From Synergistaceae bacterium (GTDB taxonomy: Bacteria > Synergistota > Synergistia > Synergistales > Aminithiophilaceae), in assembly GCA_016756725.1 (NCBI GenBank), contig JAESII010000005.1:1-64000 (forward strand): a DNA stretch of 64,000 nt, written 5' to 3'. Under the pieces are notes generated by a model that did no database searches, had not been told where the DNA came from, and saw only the letters and a list, made by a program, of their open reading frames with translations. Made by a program: the position numbers and the translations under genes. Positions 58,829 to 64,000 of this stretch are shown piece after piece (positions within the stretch are counted from its first letter, which is position 1; every line of letters starts with the position of its first letter).

Positions 58829-59320
58829 ATGATCGAGGGAAGCCGCGCCTGGCAAGGGGCCTTTCCCCAGACCTTCTTTGCCGTCCTGGCCATAGAGGGC
58901 ATCGAAAACGGCCCTGTCCTGGGCGAGATGGAGGCCCGAAAGGGCGCACTCGAAGAAAAGCTGCGCCAACTCTGGCAGGGGAAGACCCGCAAGGACCTCA
59001 AGGCGGACTCTCCCTGCGGGGCCTACGAAAGCCACTACCGCCGCTTCGGCCAGGGCTACCCCGTCCTGGCCCAGGTCGAGTTGGTGGCCCTCAAGGGAAA
59101 GCCCATCGCCTCCGTCTCTCCCCTGGTGACGGCCCTCTTCATGGCCGAGCTCGAAAGCGGCCTCCTCACGGCCGGACGCGATCTGGACCGGGTCGCTCTT
59201 CCCCTCCGCCTCGACGTGGCGACGGGGGAGGAAGCCTACCGCAACCTGGGCGGTCAGGAGCGCCTCCTGCGGGTCGTCAGCCCCGGCACCGCCACGACGG
59301 CTCTGACGATCCTGCCCTGA
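58829..59320 (+). CDS. B3/B4 tRNA-binding domain protein, possibly truncated
   Basis: The 163-aa protein resembles the B3/4 domain of the PheRS beta chain and its stand-alone relatives: FPQTFFAVLAIEGIENGPV, ESHYRRFGQGYPVLAQVELV, then PIASVSPLVTALFMAELESG and DVATGEEAYRNLGGQE. Stand-alone members are usually about 220-240 aa and end with a conserved strand block that is missing here after SPGTATTALTILP. Editing of mischarged tRNA is the likely role of the family. GGAG lies 13 bp before the ATG, a weak site. It is unclear whether the short form is functional. Confidence 0.65.
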   Translation: MIEGSRAWQGAFPQTFFAVLAIEGIENGPVLGEMEARKGALEEKLRQLWQGKTRKDLKADSPCGAYESHYRRFGQGYPVLAQVELVALKGKPIASVSPLVTALFMAELESGLLTAGRDLDRVALPLRLDVATGEEAYRNLGGQERLLRVVSPGTATTALTILP

Positions 59321-59448
59321 CCGGCCGCCCCGATCTGTTCAGGCCCGCGTCATCGGCAAGAAAGACCGCTCCTCGTCCCACCTCAAATCCTTGTCCTCAT
59401 TCCGGTATATTGGGCCCTAACGGAGGGCACCGCCCAACGGGGCCGCCC

Positions 59449-60093
59449 TTGAAGTCTCCCGACCCTCTGAAAGGGGGAGTTGCCACGGACCGTCAGACCC
59501 GGGACTACTACCGCCTCAAGGCGGCCGAACTGGCCCGCCGCTACGACGGGGCCCGAGGGGGCATCGCCGACTGCTTCGACGGGGCCTTCCCCCGGGGTGG
59601 CCGGGTCCTTGACGTCGGGGCCGGATCGGGACGGGACCTCCATCGCCTCCTTCTCGGCGGCTGGGACGGCTGGGGCGTCGAGCCCTGCCGGGCCCTCATC
59701 GACGAGGCCGAGCGCCTCTACCCGGCCGTCAGAGGCCGGATCCGCCAATCGGCCCTGCCCGCCCTCGAAGGGATCGGCGACGGCCGCTTCGACGGCGTCG
59801 TCGCCTCAGCCGTGCTCATGCACCTGGCCGAAAGACAGCTGAAAGCCTCGCTCCGTTCCCTCCGGCGGGTTCTCAAAGGACGGGGCCGGCTCCTCGTCTC
59901 CCTTCCCGTCGACGAAGGGGGAAAAGCCCGCCGGGGCCGTGACGAAGAGGGGAGATTCTTCAACGGCTTCTCGCCGGAACGTCTCGAGACGCTCCTTGCC
60001 GAACTCGGCTTCGCCTGCATGGCGAGGGAGCAGAAGGCCGACGGGCTGGGCCGCAAAGACCGTAACTGGGCCGTCCAGCTCTTTAAACTCTGA
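59449..60093 (+). CDS. Class I SAM-dependent methyltransferase
   Basis: The protein (about 214 aa from TTG 59449) has the SAM-binding motif GGRVLDVGAGSGRDLHRLLL near residue 45, and WGVEPCRALIDEAERL, FDGVVASAVLMHLAE and LRRVLKGRGRLLVSLPVDEG, a typical methyltransferase-11-like layout. The start is uncertain: a strong AAGGGGGAG (59470-59478) has no ATG, GTG or TTG after it in frame. A TTG at 59410 is also possible, but a TATATT at 59405-59410 may be its -10. The substrate is unknown. Confidence 0.75.
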   Translation: MKSPDPLKGGVATDRQTRDYYRLKAAELARRYDGARGGIADCFDGAFPRGGRVLDVGAGSGRDLHRLLLGGWDGWGVEPCRALIDEAERLYPAVRGRIRQSALPALEGIGDGRFDGVVASAVLMHLAERQLKASLRSLRRVLKGRGRLLVSLPVDEGGKARRGRDEEGRFFNGFSPERLETLLAELGFACMAREQKADGLGRKDRNWAVQLFKL

Positions 60094-60388
60094 AGGGGCA
60101 GGATCTCTCCGGAAAGCCCTCCTCCGGTTCTTCGGGGTGGGGGGCCAATGCCCCCGCATAAGGGCCGAAGGCCCTTGGGGTCTGGTCTTGTCGGGTCCAG
60201 ACCGGCCTCCCCGAAAAGGCCGAAGATCCTCAGGTTCGGGTTGGGCATTCCCTGACGGGCTTTTTCTTCGGCCCAAGGCGCTGGGGAGAAAGTCCGAGTC
60301 ACATCGTCGAGATGATCCGATTTGGTTGATCCGATCCTGGTGAGGGTGACTCAGTCGCCCTCACCCTTTCCGTTCGCTCCTCCTGGCG
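60094..60388. other. Non-coding gap with terminator-like hairpins
   Basis: The gap between converging units has no credible gene. It contains short hairpins (AGGGCCGAAGGCCCT near 60161; GTCTGGTC...GTCCAGAC near 60180-60203). It also has a 12-bp stem GGTGAGGGTGAC/GTCGCCCTCACC (60339-60365) followed by CTTTCC, probably a terminator for one or both sides. Confidence 0.6.
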
Positions 60389-61381
60389 TTACTTCGAGAT
60401 CGTTCCGGCGGCGACGAGTTCGTCCATGAGCTTGAAGACCTTGGCCTGCAGGTCCTTGACGAACTGCTCCGTCGTGGCGCTGTCTCGCCAGATCCAGCCG
60501 CCGCCGCCGCTTTCGGCGAGCCAGGTCTTCCACTTCTCGTCTTCTGTGGCCTTGGCCGCGGCGGCCTCGATCTTGTTGAAGATCTCGTCGGGCACGTCCT
60601 TGGGGACGGCGATGACGCGCATGCTGCCCCAGTTCAGGTCGTAGCCCAGCTCCTTGAAGGTGGGCACGTCGGGGAAGTCGGCGAAGCGTTCCGTTCCCAT
60701 GACGGCCAGGAGCCGGGCATGGCCGGCCTTGATGGCCGGGTAGATGCCGCCGACGCTGCTGCAGGCCAGGGGCACTTCGCGCTTCAGGAGGGCCTCACGC
60801 TGCTCGCCCGATCCGCCGGGGAAGGCGACGTGGCGGAAGGTGACGCCGGCCAGCTGCTCCAGTTCGAGGACGGGCAGGTGCCAGACGCCGCCCGTGCCGA
60901 CGTTGGAGATGGCGATCGTGCCGGGATTCTTGCGGGCGTCTTCGATGACGTCTTCCATTGTCTTCCAGGGCGATTTGGCGTTGACGGCGATGACCGTGGG
61001 GTGGTCGGTGACGGTCCCGACGAAGCGGAGACGGGCCGTGTCATAGCCGGGGACGAGGCCGAAGAAGGGAACGGTGATGATCCCGTCATAGGTGAGGCTG
61101 CCGATGGTGTAGCCGTCTGGGGCCGAGTCCATGAGCTCGGCGCCGCCCTGGCCGCTCTTGGCGCCGGGGAGGTTGACGGTGTAGATCGTCGCCCCCAGGG
61201 TCTTCTCGAGGCTGTTCATGAAGGCCCGCATGACCGTGTCCGTGCCGCCTCCGGCACCCCAAGGCATGATGTGCTTGATGTCCGAGGCGGGGTAGTCGGC
61301 GGCCTGGGCCACGAGGGTGCCGACGGAGAATAGGGCGATGGCGGCGCAGAGCAGGAGCATCCCGATCCGTTTCAGAGTCAT
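60389..61381 (-). CDS. tctC: Tripartite tricarboxylate transporter substrate-binding protein (TctC)
   Basis: The 330-aa protein has a signal peptide (about 1-27, ending VAQAADYP) and a Bug/TctC binding fold: KHIMPWGAGGGTDTVMRAFM, NLPGAKSGQGGAELMDSAPD, and NVGTGGVWHLPVLELEQLAG. It captures carboxylates in the periplasm for TctA/TctB. AAAGGAGG precedes the ATG. It is the last gene of the operon, 62 bp after tctA. Confidence 0.94.
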   Translation of the reverse strand: MTLKRIGMLLLCAAIALFSVGTLVAQAADYPASDIKHIMPWGAGGGTDTVMRAFMNSLEKTLGATIYTVNLPGAKSGQGGAELMDSAPDGYTIGSLTYDGIITVPFFGLVPGYDTARLRFVGTVTDHPTVIAVNAKSPWKTMEDVIEDARKNPGTIAISNVGTGGVWHLPVLELEQLAGVTFRHVAFPGGSGEQREALLKREVPLACSSVGGIYPAIKAGHARLLAVMGTERFADFPDVPTFKELGYDLNWGSMRVIAVPKDVPDEIFNKIEAAAAKATEDEKWKTWLAESGGGGWIWRDSATTEQFVKDLQAKVFKLMDELVAAGTISK

Positions 61382-61443
61382 TCTGTCTCCTCCTTTCAGA
61401 TTGCCGGATCGTCTTGTGATCCGGGCCGGCCCTTGCTAAGGGC

Positions 61444-62952
61444 TCAGAAGGAACGGCGCGCGGTTTCCATCTTGCGGGGAAGGTAGATCCCCATGATGAA
61501 CAGGAAGAGGGCCGAGATGATGAGGAAGGCCAGGCTGAAGGGCGACGTGAGAAAGACCGTCAGGTCTCCCGAGGAGATGGAGAGGCTGGAGCGGAAAAAG
61601 GTCTCCATCAGGGGGCCCAGGATGAAGCCCAGCAGGAAGGGGACGGAGGGGTAGCCTTCGTTTTTGAGGACGTAGACGGCGAAGCCGATGCAGAGGGTCA
61701 TCACCATCTGAAAGACGGAGTAGGTCGCGGCATAGAGGCCGACGAGGGCGGCCATGGCGATGAAGGGGTAGAGGAAGGACTTTCGGATCTTGAGGATCCT
61801 CAGGTAGTGGCGGCCGAAGAGGACGGCGGTGAAAAAAATCAGGACGGGCGTGACGAGCATGGCCAGGAGCATGGGGCCCAGCAGGTCGAGGCGCTCGATC
61901 AGAAGAAGAGGCCCCGGGATCAGTCCGTGGATGGTGAAGACGCCGAGGATGATGGCCGTCACCGAGTCGCCGGGGATGCCGAAGAGCATCATGGGGATGA
62001 TGGCCCCGGGGCACATGGCGTTGTTGGCCGCTTCCGAGGCGGCGATGCCCTCGATGGAGCCTTCGCCGTATTCGTCACGCCGCTTCGAGCAGGTCTTGGC
62101 GACGCTGTAGGCCATGAGGGAGGCCATGGAGGCCCCGGCCCCGGGCAGGATTCCCGTGACGAAGCCGATGAGGGTGCTGCGCAGGTAGTTGATCGGGCCG
62201 ATCTGGCGCAGGTCGGCCTTTGGGGGCAGGAAGTCCTTCATCCGGGCCTTGCCGATGCCGGCCGAGTCGTCGATGGTGACGAGAGATCTGACGTTCAGCT
62301 GCGTGAGGATCTCCGAGACGGCGAAGGTGCCGACGACGACGGTCAGAAGCTGGATGCCCTGGGTGAGGGTGGCCAGGCCGAAGGTGAGGCGCGGCGCCGA
62401 GCTGAAGTAGTCGAGGCCGACAGAGCCCATCATCAGGCCCAGTCCCGTGGCGATGACGCCCTTGAGGAGCGATTCGCCGTTGAGGAGCATGGCCACGACG
62501 ACGGCCATGAGGACGAGGGAAAACTTGTCGGGCGTCCGGAAGTAGAGCGAGAGCTCGGCGATGGGGCCGAGGAGGAAGAGGGTCAGCAGGGCGCCGATGA
62601 AGCCGCCGATCATGGAGGCGAAGGCCCCCTGGCCCATGGCCCGGGCGGCCTGGCCCTTCCGGGTCAGCTTGTAGGCCTCCATGGTCGTGATGGCCGAGGC
62701 GGGGGCGCCGGGGATGTTGATCAGCGTTCCCGTCACGCTGCCGCCGTAGATGCCGCCGACGAAGATGCCCACGCAGGTGACGAGGGCCGTGACGGGGGCC
62801 ATGCTGAAGGTCAGAGGCAGAAGGAGCGAGATGGCCAGGGTCGCCGTCAGGCCCGGCACGGCTCCGAAGAAGAAGCCGATGGAATAGCCCAGGAAGAGGT
62901 AGAGAAGGGCCGGCGTCTCAAGAAAGACCGATGCGGTTTTGAAGATCTCCAT
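61444..62952 (-). CDS. tctA: Tripartite tricarboxylate transporter permease TctA
   Basis: The 502-aa large permease has about 11-12 membrane segments. Signatures include FFFGAVPGLTATLAISLLLP, VGGIYGGSVTGTLINIPGAP and the second-half copy GILPGAGASMASLMAYSVAK, with GAIIPMMLFGIPGDSVTAII. It moves di- or tricarboxylates with Na+ or H+. AGGAGG before the ATG overlaps the end of tctB (13 bp away). Confidence 0.96.
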   Translation of the reverse strand: MEIFKTASVFLETPALLYLFLGYSIGFFFGAVPGLTATLAISLLLPLTFSMAPVTALVTCVGIFVGGIYGGSVTGTLINIPGAPASAITTMEAYKLTRKGQAARAMGQGAFASMIGGFIGALLTLFLLGPIAELSLYFRTPDKFSLVLMAVVVAMLLNGESLLKGVIATGLGLMMGSVGLDYFSSAPRLTFGLATLTQGIQLLTVVVGTFAVSEILTQLNVRSLVTIDDSAGIGKARMKDFLPPKADLRQIGPINYLRSTLIGFVTGILPGAGASMASLMAYSVAKTCSKRRDEYGEGSIEGIAASEAANNAMCPGAIIPMMLFGIPGDSVTAIILGVFTIHGLIPGPLLLIERLDLLGPMLLAMLVTPVLIFFTAVLFGRHYLRILKIRKSFLYPFIAMAALVGLYAATYSVFQMVMTLCIGFAVYVLKNEGYPSVPFLLGFILGPLMETFFRSSLSISSGDLTVFLTSPFSLAFLIISALFLFIMGIYLPRKMETARRSF

Positions 62953-62965
62953 GGCTCATCACCTC

Positions 62966-63418
62966 CTAGGGCAGACGGAAATTGAAGAGCACGTGAAAGA
63001 GCAGGTAACCCAGGGCCGTGATGGCCAGTCCCGTCAGGAGGGCTCGGACGACGGTTTGGGCCGTCAGGGTTCGGCTCATGCAGCCTTCGTGGCTGTCGGT
63101 GCAGTCGAAGATGAGGGCCATCACGGTGGCGTAGAGAACGGTGCTGGCCAGGTAGCCGACCCGTTCCAGGATGAGGGCGTAACCCAGGGAGGTCAGGCCC
63201 ATCCAGATCTGCCAGCGGAAGGCAAGGCCCTTGCCCGTCTTCGTCTTCTTCTCCTTCCGGTCTTTGACGAGCTTCAGGCCCAGGCAGAAGAGCATGAAAA
63301 AGCCCAATCCGATGGGGTAGGCTCCAGGGCCGAGGTTGTTCCTCGTCCCCACCGAAAGGTGCCAGGCCTGAAAGAGGTAGGCCACCGAAAGCAAAGCCAG
63401 GATCAGGGTAACCGCCAT
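62966..63418 (-). CDS. tctB: Tripartite tricarboxylate transporter small subunit TctB
   Basis: The 150-aa protein has four hydrophobic segments and LGPGAYPIGLGFFMLFCLGL, the TctB pattern. It is the weakly conserved small membrane subunit that works with TctA. GGAGGTGA precedes the ATG, and tctA begins 13 bp after its stop. Confidence 0.92.
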   Translation of the reverse strand: MAVTLILALLSVAYLFQAWHLSVGTRNNLGPGAYPIGLGFFMLFCLGLKLVKDRKEKKTKTGKGLAFRWQIWMGLTSLGYALILERVGYLASTVLYATVMALIFDCTDSHEGCMSRTLTAQTVVRALLTGLAITALGYLLFHVLFNFRLP

Positions 63419-63442
63419 GGCGTTTCACCTCCCCGTTGTCGG

Positions 63443-63471
63443 GGCGGGAAGGGGGCGCATCCCTTCCCGCC
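63443..63471. repeat. Intercistronic hairpin between the TPP enzyme gene and tctB
   Basis: An 11-bp perfect inverted repeat, GGCGGGAAGGG/CCCTTCCCGCC, with a 7-nt loop and no T-run. It could stabilise or process the transcript between the enzyme and the transporter genes. Confidence 0.6.
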
Positions 63472-63485
63472 TGCACCGATGCCGA

Positions 63486-64000
63486 TCAGTAGACGTAGGG
63501 CCGTCCCGATTCCTTGGCTTCCTTCACCCATTTGGGGACGGGCGGCACGAGCCGGTCCTGGGGGAGGACGGGAATCCGCAGGAAGGAGGGGCCCTTCACG
63601 GAGAGGGCCTCCTCGAGGACCTCTCCCAGGGAGCAGCTGTCGGTGGCCTCGAAGGCGGTGAGGCCGAAGCCTCTGGCGATGGCCAGGAAGTCGATGGGGA
63701 CGAACTCGGTGGCGAAGGGGTCGAAATGGTGGACCAGCACCGTCTCGCCCCGGATCCAGCCGAAGGTGTCGTTGTTGAAGAGGATGTAGGTGATGTTCAG
63801 TCCCAGCCGGGCCATGGTCTCCATTTCGGCGCAATTGAAGCCGTAGCTGCCGTCGCCGCCGATGGCGACGACGCGGCTTTCGGGGCGGGCCACGGCCACG
63901 CCGATGCTGGCGGGGCAGGCGTAGCCCAGGGCGCCGACGGAGTAGTTGGAGAAGAAGCGTCGCCCGGCCTGTCCCTGACGGAAGAAGGCCGTCGTGTAGA
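63486..64000 (-). CDS. Partial: thiamine-diphosphate-dependent enzyme, C-terminal half
   Basis: About 171 residues of the C-terminal end are in the window; the start lies beyond base 64000. The TPP-binding motif is clear: AIGGDGSYGFNCAEMETMAR, followed by ITYILFNNDTFGW (GDG-x(about 26)-NN). NYSVGALGYACPASIGVAVA lies before it. The layout fits the acetolactate synthase / oxalyl-CoA or sulfopyruvate decarboxylase-like superfamily. It is upstream of tctB-tctA-tctC on the same strand with a 67-bp gap, so it may use the imported carboxylate. The reaction is unknown. Confidence 0.85.
   Translation of the reverse strand, partial: YTTAFFRQGQAGRRFFSNYSVGALGYACPASIGVAVARPESRVVAIGGDGSYGFNCAEMETMARLGLNITYILFNNDTFGWIRGETVLVHHFDPFATEFVPIDFLAIARGFGLTAFEATDSCSLGEVLEEALSVKGPSFLRIPVLPQDRLVPPVPKWVKEAKESGRPYVY

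Noticed and set aside
1-64000. CRISPR array, insertion sequence or prophage
   Set aside because: No regularly spaced repeats, transposase, integrase or phage structural genes were seen. The one phage-type homologue, at 6888-7382, stands alone.

Overview
This 64-kb window is compact, GC-rich bacterial chromosome. It looks like a diderm, anaerobic, amino-acid-fermenting member of the Synergistota. This is an inference from gene content. On the outer-membrane side there is a complete set of genes for aminoarabinose (L-Ara4N) modification of lipid A, an L,D-transpeptidase and an SLH-domain protein. On the Firmicutes-like side there is a ctsR-mcsA-mcsB-clpC operon with recognisable CtsR boxes, and spoVS. 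An ADP-forming acyl-CoA synthetase, a proline racemase and amino-acid and tricarboxylate uptake systems fit peptide or amino-acid fermentation. No insertion sequence, prophage or CRISPR array was seen.

Layout. 1-6.4 kb: the end of a BFD-type oxidoreductase, proline racemase, a bacterial choline/carnitine acyltransferase, an amino-acid ABC system with a fused binding protein and permease, and an L,D-transpeptidase. 6.4-8.3 kb: small genes (ppnP, a degenerate metallopeptidase-like gene, a 40-aa ORF) and spoVS. 8.4-12.2 kb: hisS-aspS and a metallo-beta-lactamase-fold hydrolase. 12.3-20.8 kb: ugd facing the operon arnT-arnB-arnC-arnA(formyltransferase)-arnA(decarboxylase)-arnD, with a divergent ArnE/F-like membrane protein. 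20.8-25.6 kb: an RpiR regulator, a MATE/old-yellow-enzyme pair, a LUD protein and a His-rich small protein. 25.7-30.1 kb: ylxM-ffh-rpsP-khpA-rimM-trmD-rplS, with an extra methyltransferase domain on TrmD. 30.1-36.5 kb: tRNA-Leu, decayed sequence, a TPR protein, a VOC/AlaX pair, nadC, and an HD-hydrolase/TlyC pair. 36.6-42.7 kb: an overlapping polyphosphate cluster, ppk-CHAD-(phosphoesterase+HD)-ppx. 42.8-45.5 kb: acyl-CoA synthetase and plsY. 45.5-52.0 kb: a proteostasis block (ctsR-mcsA-mcsB-clpC, a membrane serine protease, a PpiC isomerase). 52-58.2 kb: nhaC, a PH-like membrane protein, a broken M20 peptidase, a thiamine-binding protein, mscS and an SLH/SPOR phosphodiester glycosidase. 58.2-64 kb: tRNA-Ala, a B3/4 protein, a methyltransferase, and a tctB-tctA-tctC transporter operon behind a thiamine-diphosphate enzyme cut by the window edge.

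How the parts work together. Ugd makes UDP-glucuronate. The split ArnA proteins, ArnB, ArnC and ArnD turn it into undecaprenyl-phosphate aminoarabinose. The SMR-type protein probably flips the carrier and ArnT attaches the sugar to lipid A. PPK makes polyphosphate and Ppx degrades it, and the two genes between them may sense or bind it. CtsR, McsA/B and ClpC form the arginine-phosphorylation-guided proteolysis module. Most confident calls rest on recognised catalytic motifs, and every homology statement was made by eye without database searches.
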